A stretch of 64,000 bases of DNA. It comes from Paremcibacter congregatus. Lineage in GTDB: Bacteria; Pseudomonadota; Alphaproteobacteria; Sphingomonadales; Emcibacteraceae. The position numbers and the translations under genes were made by a program. Under the pieces are notes generated by a model. The model worked only from the letters and a program-made list of their open reading frames with translations, did no database searches and had not been told where the DNA came from. The first letter of the stretch is position 1. Each line of letters opens with the position of its first letter. This document shows positions 10,377 through 17,789 of the stretch, piece after piece. Where the stretch lies: assembly GCF_006385135.1 (NCBI RefSeq), contig NZ_CP041025.1:1-64000 (forward strand). The letters are read 5' to 3'.

Positions 10377-12329
10377 ATGGTCAAAAGACCCCTGGGGCAC
10401 AATATGTCGCCTGACAAGAAATCAAAACCCACAAAACCTGCCTCAAAAGCGGCGGTGAGAGGGCGGCGCAAGGCTGTGACGGCTGCCGCCGATGCCAGGA
10501 AACAGCGCACGGGATGGCGCAAATTCTTCTACCGGTTTTTTGTCACGCTGGTCTGGGGGATGATCCTGATGATTCCGGTCGCGGTCTATTACGCCCATGA
10601 TCTGCCGGATATTTCCGATATGAAAGTGGCGTCTGGTCGTTCGACCATTATGGTGATGGATCGTGATAACCAGCTTCTGGCCTCTTATGGGGATGTGTAC
10701 GGGGATTGGCTGGAGTATGACGAGATTCCACAGGATCTGGTCCATGCGGTGATCGCCACAGAAGATCGGCGATTTTTCGACCATAATGGTATTGATGTAT
10801 GGGGTATTGGCCGGGCTGTGGTGCGCAATGTCACGAGCCGCCGCATGGCGCAGGGGGGCAGTACCATTACCCAGCAATTGGCGAAGAACCTGTTCCTTAG
10901 TGCAGAGAAAACCCTGAAACGCAAGGTACAGGAATTACTTCTGTCCTATTGGCTCGAGATGAACTTCTCGAAACAAGAAATCCTGACCTATTATTTTAAC
11001 CGGGTCTATTTTGGGTCTGGCGCATACGGCATTGATGCGGCGGCCCGCACGTTTTTTGGTCATGAAGCCCGGCGTCTGAATCTGGTCGAATCGGCAATGA
11101 TCGCCGGGGTTCTCAAGGGGCCTGCCCTCTATTCTCCCCTCCGGGATCTGGAACGGTCTTACCGGCGTACGGAAGTGGTGCTGGACAATATGGTTGAGGC
11201 GGGCTTTATCCCGCAGGATGCCGCCGATCGCGCCAAGGGCCGTTCGGTCAATGTGGTCAGCGCCCAAACCGGGGGGGATGAACGCTATTTTACCGACTGG
11301 ATCGTTGAACGGGCTGCCGAACTGGTGGGGCCGGTGGCGGAACCAATTATTATTTACACCACTCTTTTGCCCGATGTTCAAAGCAAGGCCGGCAAGGGTC
11401 TGCACCAGATCATGAGCCAGGAAGGCGAAAAATATAATGCTGGACAGGCGGCATTGGTGTCCCTGGATATGGATGGGGGTATTCGGGCGATGGTTGGCGG
11501 CGTTGACTATGGGGAAAGCCAGTATAATCGTGCGACTCAGGCCCGACGGCAACCGGGGTCGGCCTTTAAACTGTTCGTCTATCTGGCGGCCTTGGAGGCT
11601 GGATTGGGACCGGATGAAATCATGCGCGACAGCCCGGTGATTCTGGACGGGTGGGAGCCAAAGAATTACACAGGCGAATATCGCGGCCGGGTCAGCCTGA
11701 AGGAAGCTTTTGCGCATTCCCTCAACACGGTGGCGGTGAAATTGTCGGAACGCATAAACCGCAAGGCCGTGATGTATATGGCCCAACGCTTAGGCGTTAC
11801 GAGCCCGATTGTCGAGGAGCCGTCGATGTCTCTTGGAACATCGGAAATGTCTTTGCTGGAACTTACGGCGGCCTATACGGTGGTGGCCAATGGCGGTTAC
11901 CGGGTGGCGCCTTATGGTATTGTTGAAATTCAAAACAGCGCCGGTCAGATACTTTTCCGCCATATGCCGGGTCCGCCGGAAAAACTTTTATCTGATGAAG
12001 TGGTTATGGTGATGAATGATCTGTTGCAGGCTGTGGTCGAAAATGGCACGGCGCGGCAGGCGCAGATGCCATTCCCCGTGGCGGGCAAAACCGGCACGAC
12101 CCAGGATTACAAGGATGCCCTGTTTATGGGGTATGGTCTGAATATGGTCAATGGCGTCTGGGTGGGCAATGATGATGCGAGCCCGATGAAGCGGGTTACC
12201 GGCGGTGGCACACCCGCGCGGATCTGGCGCAATTTCATGTATCGGGTGCATATGGGGCGCGATGATGCGGCCTTGACGACCCCGAATGTTAAGCCCCGGG
12301 AAAAGCCCGACCATACATCGCCGCAATGA
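10377..12329 (+). CDS. Class A penicillin-binding protein 1A (bifunctional)
   Basis: This enzyme polymerises and cross-links peptidoglycan. It has a basic cytoplasmic tail (1-50), one membrane anchor (about 51-72), a GT51 glycosyltransferase domain with catalytic Glu129 in ATEDRRFFDHNGID, then QGGSTITQQLAKNLF (159-173), and a transpeptidase domain with SAFK (active Ser about 395), SLNT near 448 and KTGTT near 571. At 650 residues it is shorter than enterobacterial PBP1a and lacks the large inserted domain, as is common for one of several class A proteins in alphaproteobacteria. An in-frame Met at residue 10 is another possible start. Confidence 0.95.
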   Translation: MVKRPLGHNMSPDKKSKPTKPASKAAVRGRRKAVTAAADARKQRTGWRKFFYRFFVTLVWGMILMIPVAVYYAHDLPDISDMKVASGRSTIMVMDRDNQLLASYGDVYGDWLEYDEIPQDLVHAVIATEDRRFFDHNGIDVWGIGRAVVRNVTSRRMAQGGSTITQQLAKNLFLSAEKTLKRKVQELLLSYWLEMNFSKQEILTYYFNRVYFGSGAYGIDAAARTFFGHEARRLNLVESAMIAGVLKGPALYSPLRDLERSYRRTEVVLDNMVEAGFIPQDAADRAKGRSVNVVSAQTGGDERYFTDWIVERAAELVGPVAEPIIIYTTLLPDVQSKAGKGLHQIMSQEGEKYNAGQAALVSLDMDGGIRAMVGGVDYGESQYNRATQARRQPGSAFKLFVYLAALEAGLGPDEIMRDSPVILDGWEPKNYTGEYRGRVSLKEAFAHSLNTVAVKLSERINRKAVMYMAQRLGVTSPIVEEPSMSLGTSEMSLLELTAAYTVVANGGYRVAPYGIVEIQNSAGQILFRHMPGPPEKLLSDEVVMVMNDLLQAVVENGTARQAQMPFPVAGKTGTTQDYKDALFMGYGLNMVNGVWVGNDDASPMKRVTGGGTPARIWRNFMYRVHMGRDDAALTTPNVKPREKPDHTSPQ

Positions 12330-12445
12330 CGTGCGGTGGACTGGTTTGATGTGAATCATGGGCGCCGGATAAAATTAGAGTCATCATTGACGTTTCTGTA
12401 AGATTCCCCTGATAAGGTAGGGCGTAATCATAACGGGCGGCAATC

Positions 12446-12922
12446 ATGGGACAACCAATGGCGCATATGAAAATAGCGATTAAAGACATTAAACGATATA
12501 TTGGCCGGGAAATCGGCGTCTCGGACTGGATTGATATCAGTCAAGAACGGGTGAATCTTTTTGCCGAGGCCACGGGGGATTTTCAATGGGTGCATGTGGA
12601 TGAAAAACGGGCCCGGACGGAATTGTCTGATGGTAAAACAATCGCCCATAATTTTCTTCTGCTGTCTATGATCCCTCAACTGTTTGATCAGGTGGTATCC
12701 ATTACCGGTTTGCGCTACGGTCTTAACAAAGGTGGCGAGAGAGTCCGGTTTATCAAGCCTGTCTCCACAGGCAGTCGCATTCGCGCCCGCATCGGGCTCA
12801 ACAAACTGGAATATGTCGATCAGACCGGCATGACGGCGACATTTCATATCCTCATGGAACTGGATGGCGGCGAGAAACCGGTCTTGAGCATGGATCTGCA
12901 GTTGTTGTTGGTGGCGGGGTAG
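12446..12922 (+). CDS. MaoC/NodN-like hot-dog dehydratase
   Basis: This 158-residue single hot-dog domain resembles MaoC-type enoyl-CoA hydratases of the NodN subgroup. The hydratase motif is visible as FAEATGDFQWVHVDEKRA near 40-57 (catalytic Asp and His) followed by KTIAHNFLLLSM near 64-75. NodN-like proteins are thought to hydrate or dehydrate acyl-CoA thioesters; the physiological substrate here is unknown. Met residues at positions 1, 5 and 8 all lie before the conserved region, so the exact start is uncertain. It follows the PBP gene on the same strand but after 116 bases, and is convergent with the next gene. Confidence 0.87.
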   Translation: MGQPMAHMKIAIKDIKRYIGREIGVSDWIDISQERVNLFAEATGDFQWVHVDEKRARTELSDGKTIAHNFLLLSMIPQLFDQVVSITGLRYGLNKGGERVRFIKPVSTGSRIRARIGLNKLEYVDQTGMTATFHILMELDGGEKPVLSMDLQLLLVAG

Positions 12923-12971
12923 TTTCAGGCCCCTATATTTTCCGTGCCAGATATTTCCTGTCCAGATATTT

Positions 12972-13652
12972 CTAGCCAATAAGCATCAGGCGGCTGCCTT
13001 CCGTTTTGAGCCACCGGCGGGATTCTTTCCATTCGGGATCAAGGTGGGCGACAATTTTCCAGAAATTCGGGCCGTGGTTCATTTCTTTCAAATGCGCCAT
13101 TTCATGGGCAACCACATAAGACAAAATTTCCGGGGGCGCCATGATCAGGCGCCAGGAAAACGACAGGGTGCGGCGACTTGAACAACTGCCCCAGCGGCTC
13201 TTGGTATCCCGGACCGATACGGTATGAGGTTTGGGGCTGACATGGGGGGTGAATTGCTCAACGGCGGCCAGCAAGGCAAGACGCGCCTGTTTCTTCAACC
13301 AGTTTTCCAGCCTTTTTTCAAAACCTTCTCCTGGTCCCCCAACCCGTAGGCTGCGGCCTTCGATGGTCACGCGGGCTGGCAGGTCCCGATCATGCAGGAT
13401 GCGAAAATTACACCCCTGATAGGGAATGGTTTCGCCGGGCAGGAAACGAATACGTTTCGGGCTGCTATCGGATTGCGCCTGAATCCAGTCATGATGTTTG
13501 TGGGCAAACTGAACCGCTTTACGGTCGGACACACCGGGGGGCAGGGTGATGCGGGCGGCGCCTTCCTGGGCGTCAAACCGCAGTTTCAACTGGCGGGCGC
13601 GGGGGTGACGCCGTAGAATGAGGGGGAAATCACCGACATAATGTTCGGTCAT
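12972..13652 (-). CDS. YgjP-type (DUF45/M48-like) metallopeptidase
   Basis: The 226-residue protein carries the zinc-peptidase signature VAHEMAHLKEMNHGPNFW, with HEMAH at 183-187 and the third ligand His193, plus the typical RDTKSRWGSCSS segment near 148-159. This arrangement matches the YgjP/SprT-like family, soluble predicted proteases of poorly known function. Its ATG overlaps the stop of the upstream ycgN-like gene by four bases, so the two are translationally coupled. Confidence 0.92.
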   Translation of the reverse strand: MTEHYVGDFPLILRRHPRARQLKLRFDAQEGAARITLPPGVSDRKAVQFAHKHHDWIQAQSDSSPKRIRFLPGETIPYQGCNFRILHDRDLPARVTIEGRSLRVGGPGEGFEKRLENWLKKQARLALLAAVEQFTPHVSPKPHTVSVRDTKSRWGSCSSRRTLSFSWRLIMAPPEILSYVVAHEMAHLKEMNHGPNFWKIVAHLDPEWKESRRWLKTEGSRLMLIG

Positions 13653-14140
13653 CTGTCTTCCTCCGGACCGTCATCCTCAGCTGCCGGACTGTTGGGCATC
13701 AGCTCATCCCATTCAACGAGATGATCTTCCATATCACCGGCATCTCTTTCCGAGATCACTTTGCCACGGACGGAAATCCCGGCGTCATGGACGCTTTCGG
13801 GGTTTCCGGAATTCAAGGGGTGCCAGGGGGCGAGATCCTTACCTTCGCTGATCAGGCGGTACGCGCAACTTTCCGGCAACCAGTGAAAATCCCCGATCTG
13901 ATCCGGGGTCAACTGTACACAGTCAGGCACCAGTTGCTTGCGCACCGGATAATTCCGGCATTGGCAACTGGTGGTGTCGAGTAGGCGGCAGGCAACATTG
14001 GTATAGGAGACTTCGTGGGTGTCGGCGTCTTCCAGCTTGTGCAGGCAACACAGGCCGCACCCGTCACAGAGGGATTCCCACTCTGCCACGGACATTTCGG
14101 TCAGTTTTTTGTTGTGCCAGAATTTACCCTGTGACGTCAT
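13649..14140 (-). CDS. YcgN family cysteine-cluster protein
   Basis: This 163-residue protein belongs to the YcgN/UPF0260 family. It has the signature WESLCDGCGLCCLHKLED near 21-38, with Cys25, Cys28, Cys31 and Cys32, and more conserved cysteines at NVACRLLDTTSCQCRNY (about 48-64), suggesting a bound metal or iron-sulfur cluster. The biochemical function of the family is not established. It is the first gene of a coupled pair with the YgjP-type peptidase, and its start lies only two bases after the end of the SCO gene, so the three minus-strand genes likely form an operon. Confidence 0.92.
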   Translation of the reverse strand: MTSQGKFWHNKKLTEMSVAEWESLCDGCGLCCLHKLEDADTHEVSYTNVACRLLDTTSCQCRNYPVRKQLVPDCVQLTPDQIGDFHWLPESCAYRLISEGKDLAPWHPLNSGNPESVHDAGISVRGKVISERDAGDMEDHLVEWDELMPNSPAAEDDGPEEDR

Positions 14141-14142
14141 GA

Positions 14143-14763
14143 CTAACCGATAATATCCTGCAGGCGCTTGGCCATGACTTCGGGGTCGGTCTGGCTGGTG
14201 AAATGGGTGACATATTCGCCATTGCGGTCCATCAGATAGGTATAGGATGTGTGGCTGACCAGATAGGCCTGTGGATCGGCGCCCTCTTCGACTTTATCAA
14301 TGGCGGAATAGACGCGATAAGCTTTTTTCACTGTCTTCACCTGGTCCGGGGTTCCCGTCAGGCCGACCATGTTTGGATGAAATGCCGGGGCGTACTGTGC
14401 GAGAATTTCAATGCTGTCCCGGGCCGGGTCAACGCTGATAAACAGGGGGACAACCTCGGCCAGTGTTTCTGGCGGCACCCGGTCGAGGGCATCGGCCATA
14501 ATCTGTAATTCGGTTGGGCAGACGTCCGGGCAATACGTATAGCCGAAATAGATCAACATGTATTTGCCCTTGAAGTCGGCCTCGGTCACGGTTTTGCCAT
14601 GATGGTCGGTTAGGGAAAAGGGGCCTCCGATCAGCGCCTTGGTATTTTCCAGCGCAGTGCGCGGCTTCTCTCCTGTAAACAGGCCAGGATAGAAGACAAG
14701 CAAGAGCGCCAGAATGGCGGCCATCAGGATCGTGGGAAGAATAATGAGTTTCGATTTTGGCAT
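14143..14763 (-). CDS. SCO1/SenC family copper-binding protein
   Basis: SCO proteins deliver copper to the CuA site of cytochrome c oxidase or act as thiol oxidoreductases. The 206-residue product has an N-terminal membrane anchor (about 6-26) and a periplasmic thioredoxin fold with the copper-binding YCPDVCP motif (Cys78 and Cys82) and the distal ligand His171 in LVSHTSYTYLMD. All three copper ligands are present, so it is likely functional. It heads the minus-strand group SCO-ycgN-ygjP and is divergent from the ankyrin gene. No oxidase genes are in the window. Confidence 0.93.
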   Translation of the reverse strand: MPKSKLIILPTILMAAILALLLVFYPGLFTGEKPRTALENTKALIGGPFSLTDHHGKTVTEADFKGKYMLIYFGYTYCPDVCPTELQIMADALDRVPPETLAEVVPLFISVDPARDSIEILAQYAPAFHPNMVGLTGTPDQVKTVKKAYRVYSAIDKVEEGADPQAYLVSHTSYTYLMDRNGEYVTHFTSQTDPEVMAKRLQDIIG

Positions 14764-14884
14764 ATGCGATTCCTGTGGTACTTTCTGCGAGTTAAGGTTT
14801 AAGGACTTTAACTTGACGGTTTCCCCCTATATATAAGGGGCATCGATGATGAATGCGAGATATATTGAACAACGGGAGTATTAT

Positions 14885-15466
14885 ATGCGGATGACCAGAC
14901 TTTATGCTGTTTTGGGGATAATGACCATGATGGGTCTGACAACAGTTTTGAATCCGGGAATCGCGCAGGCGCAAAGTTTTTCCGCGTCTTATAAATTCCT
15001 CAAGTCCATCAAAGAACTCAATTATCGTGAAATCAAGATGGCGGTGGAAAAAGGCGTCAACGTCAACACCCGTGATTACGATGACAACACCACGCCTTTG
15101 ATCATGGCGGCCAAGATGAAAGAAGTTGCCCTGGTCGGTTATCTTCTGTCCAATGGCGCCAAAACGGATCTGTACGGGAAGGATGGACGCACGGCGCTTA
15201 ATGTCGCGGCTGCTGCGGGGGACAAGGCTACCGTGGAGGTGCTGATTAAAGTCGGTGCTGATCTGAATATGGCCGATGACAATGGCTCAACGCCCCTGAT
15301 TTCTGCGGTATTGGCGAAAAAACATCACATTGTGAAAATTTTACTGGAGGCTGGCGCGAACTACGACCTGGAAGATTATTCAGGACGTTCCGCGTTACAG
15401 CACGCCATCGACACCCGCCGTCGCCGGACGGAGCAACTGCTACGGGATGCCGGGGCCACGCGTTAG
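14885..15466 (+). CDS. Secreted ankyrin-repeat protein
   Basis: I place the start at ATG 14885 because a GGGAG ribosome site lies six bases upstream and a clean signal peptide follows (core LYAVLGIMTMMGLTTV, cleavage after AQA); an in-frame ATG at 14846 would add 13 unlikely residues. The mature part of about 160 residues holds four ankyrin repeats with the usual TPLIMAAKMKEVALVGYLLS, RTALNVAAAAGDK and STPLISAVLAKKHH patterns. It is probably a periplasmic protein-interaction module; the partner is unknown. It converges on the EAL-like gene, with only four bases between the two stops. Confidence 0.88.
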   Translation: MRMTRLYAVLGIMTMMGLTTVLNPGIAQAQSFSASYKFLKSIKELNYREIKMAVEKGVNVNTRDYDDNTTPLIMAAKMKEVALVGYLLSNGAKTDLYGKDGRTALNVAAAAGDKATVEVLIKVGADLNMADDNGSTPLISAVLAKKHHIVKILLEAGANYDLEDYSGRSALQHAIDTRRRRTEQLLRDAGATR

Positions 15467-15470
15467 GACA

Positions 15471-16805
15471 TTATTTAGTGGAGGGGCCGTATTTCTTGTC
15501 AATCAGAAAGCCCTGATACATGTGAACGCCGGCGGCCTTGCCAAATTCCAGCGCTTCGGGCGTATCGCAATGGCACAAGACGATACGCATCTTGCCGTGA
15601 TCCTTTATGGCGTCGATAATCTTGGTTTCCGCCGCAGACCCCAACAGATTCTTGTAATCGGCGCGCCAGTTTATTTTCAGGAAATCAACACTGAGAATTT
15701 CGCGGTCCAGCACTGCGAGAGATTCCGCGTCAATTGCATCCATGGAAATGCGGCAATCAAGCTGAGTCAGCTTGTCCCGGGCCTTGTAATAATTCCGGAT
15801 ATCAGAAATCACATCAAACAGGCACATTTCCAGGATCAGGGGCTGATGATTGCCTTTCTTGAATTTGGCAATGAATGTATCAAATTCCGGCGTGAAGACG
15901 GTCTCCACATTGATATTGATGCTGGTGACCGTGTGAGGATCAATATATTTTTCCGGCAAGGCGCGCATCAGTTTGCGGTCAAACGTGCGGGTCAGCCGTT
16001 GAAACAGCCATTTGTCCGCATGAATATTGTAGTTGGGCAGGAACTTATTTTTAATTTCGCTTACGGAGACAAAATGCTCGACGAAAATCGGTTGCGGGTC
16101 TGCTTGTCCAACGATCACATAGGCGGTCTGCTGTGACAGCAATTGTTGCATTTCAATATTGACCAGGTTGCGTTCAAGCTGGTCGAGCTGCACAGGTCCC
16201 ATGGGAGGCACGACAGGTTTTCGCAGGGCAATAGGATCGTAGAGCGGCCGGGTTGTCGCCTGTGGCTTTTCAGGTTCTTTTTTCTCTGACGTCAGGGAGG
16301 GAACCAAATTCTTGACCATATCTTTCAGGCTTTGAGGCGCGGCGGGGGCAGCGGCGGCATCCGGCAGAACTTTAAGAGTTTCCACTTTGGCGACGAATTG
16401 GTCCAGGTCCTTTTCCAGGTCATACCAGTCACAAAGGTCAGCGTCGCGGCCGGCGTCCTTGTATTCTTTGATGATGGGGCTGTCCTGGACGGCGCGCCGT
16501 GCGGCGACAATGGCAATGTCCATTTCGGAAATGCTGGCGTCCTTGCACATAAACAGAACATCAAATTTACGGGTCCAGAAAAGCTGCCCCTGTTTGTTCT
16601 TCACCAGTTTATTGAATGCGGTGGCGATTTGGCGACGATGATAGGGCTGCTGATGATGGCGATCGAGCAGGGAAAAATGTAAATGGATCGCGCGGTAACC
16701 ACCGGGGTGGCGCCGGACCTGACGCAGGGCAGAAAGCAACTCATCCACCTGACAAGGAGGAGCGGAACTTTCCATTGGGCTAGAGCTTTCCATCGGCTTC
16801 ATCAT
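15471..16805 (-). CDS. Degenerate EAL-domain protein
   Basis: The 444-residue cytoplasmic protein has an unrecognised N-terminal region (1-130), a Pro/Ala/Lys linker (about 140-195) and a C-terminal half (about 215-440) that follows the EAL phosphodiesterase fold. Traces include LTRTFDRKLMRAL, TSININVETVFTPEFDTF, ILEMCLFDVISD, DFLKINW and the end FGKAAGVHMYQGFLIDK. The catalytic EAL triplet, the DDFGTG loop and metal-binding acidic residues are not preserved, so it is more likely a c-di-GMP-binding or protein-interaction module than a phosphodiesterase. It lies downstream of the LapG-like protease gene on the same strand. Confidence 0.72.
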   Translation of the reverse strand: MMKPMESSSPMESSAPPCQVDELLSALRQVRRHPGGYRAIHLHFSLLDRHHQQPYHRRQIATAFNKLVKNKQGQLFWTRKFDVLFMCKDASISEMDIAIVAARRAVQDSPIIKEYKDAGRDADLCDWYDLEKDLDQFVAKVETLKVLPDAAAAPAAPQSLKDMVKNLVPSLTSEKKEPEKPQATTRPLYDPIALRKPVVPPMGPVQLDQLERNLVNIEMQQLLSQQTAYVIVGQADPQPIFVEHFVSVSEIKNKFLPNYNIHADKWLFQRLTRTFDRKLMRALPEKYIDPHTVTSININVETVFTPEFDTFIAKFKKGNHQPLILEMCLFDVISDIRNYYKARDKLTQLDCRISMDAIDAESLAVLDREILSVDFLKINWRADYKNLLGSAAETKIIDAIKDHGKMRIVLCHCDTPEALEFGKAAGVHMYQGFLIDKKYGPSTK

Positions 16806-16929
16806 GCACGTCCAATTAAGAGATACAGTATATATTTCCTTATATTACGCGTAGTAAGGGCGTATGACCAGCCTATTTTTAGCATGTTGCCGGGCGGGGA
16901 GTAACGATTATTTGTCCGTCGCGGCCGTC

Positions 16930-17649
16930 TTACATACGGTGCAGCCACCAGGCGTTCTCGTTAATCGAATACAGCGGTTTGTAATGCAGGACCGCTTTTT
17001 CTTTGACCACATAGGAAATTTGATTGTCGAGCACCAGCCGGGTATCCCCGACAGAAACCACGAGAACGGCATGGGGCACGTCAAGATTGGTGTCCTGAAC
17101 GACGACAATGCGCATTGCATCCACATCAAAGCCGAGTTCCTTGAGCGACAGATATTTGGCGATGGCGTAATCTTCGCAGTCGCCGTCCTTACGAAAGAAT
17201 TGTCGTAAAGTCGCCCAGTAATCGGGCACCCCCCAATTGCGCATGTCTGTGATATAGGGCGCCTTGTTCATATAGAGGTTAATCTCTGTAATCTGTTGAT
17301 CAGGGCTTCGGTCTTCCAGAGAGTTCAACAGGCTGTGCCATTTCGTGACCTGGCATTTCCGCCTTAACAGCGGATTGCGGGATTGGGAGGTCACGCAGTC
17401 GATGTTTTCCTGAGACAAAGCCGCACTCTGGTTTTCACTTTGTTGCTCGGTCTTGCTCCGCTCCAGCATGCTGTTCCATTTTTTGAATGCGACCATTTGC
17501 CGGCTCATGGTTTCATGGGAGCCAAACAGGCCCGTTTTTGGGGCGGCGGATGCCGGGGACAATAAGACGCCAAACCCGCAGGCCAGAATGAAGAAAGGGC
17601 GGCAGAATGTCAGGAGAAAAGAATGGCCGGGAACAGGGAACTTCATCAA
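16930..17649 (-). CDS. LapG-like periplasmic transglutaminase-fold cysteine protease
   Basis: The 239-residue protein has an N-terminal signal (hydrophobic 12-32, ending in ASA) and the bacterial transglutaminase-like cysteine protease domain. The catalytic triad is visible: Cys158 in KDGDCEDYAIAKY, His193 in VPHAVLVV and Asp208 in VLDNQ. In the LapG family such proteases cut surface adhesins such as LapA in the periplasm and are held back by the c-di-GMP receptor LapD. No LapA-like adhesin or LapD is in the window, but a degenerate EAL gene follows and a membrane sensor with a broken HD-GYP domain is divergent. Start at residue 1 or 2 (MMKFP). Confidence 0.88.
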   Translation of the reverse strand: MMKFPVPGHSFLLTFCRPFFILACGFGVLLSPASAAPKTGLFGSHETMSRQMVAFKKWNSMLERSKTEQQSENQSAALSQENIDCVTSQSRNPLLRRKCQVTKWHSLLNSLEDRSPDQQITEINLYMNKAPYITDMRNWGVPDYWATLRQFFRKDGDCEDYAIAKYLSLKELGFDVDAMRIVVVQDTNLDVPHAVLVVSVGDTRLVLDNQISYVVKEKAVLHYKPLYSINENAWWLHRM

Positions 17650-17789
17650 TACGCATCCAGGGTTGTCGAAAAGATCTTGTTTGGTTATTAAGGGCTTGCA
17701 TCATAGTCATATTATGACAGATAATCCATACCATCGTTGCCGAATTATAGCCGCGGTAAGGTTACCTAAATCTTAAGGAAAGACAGAGC

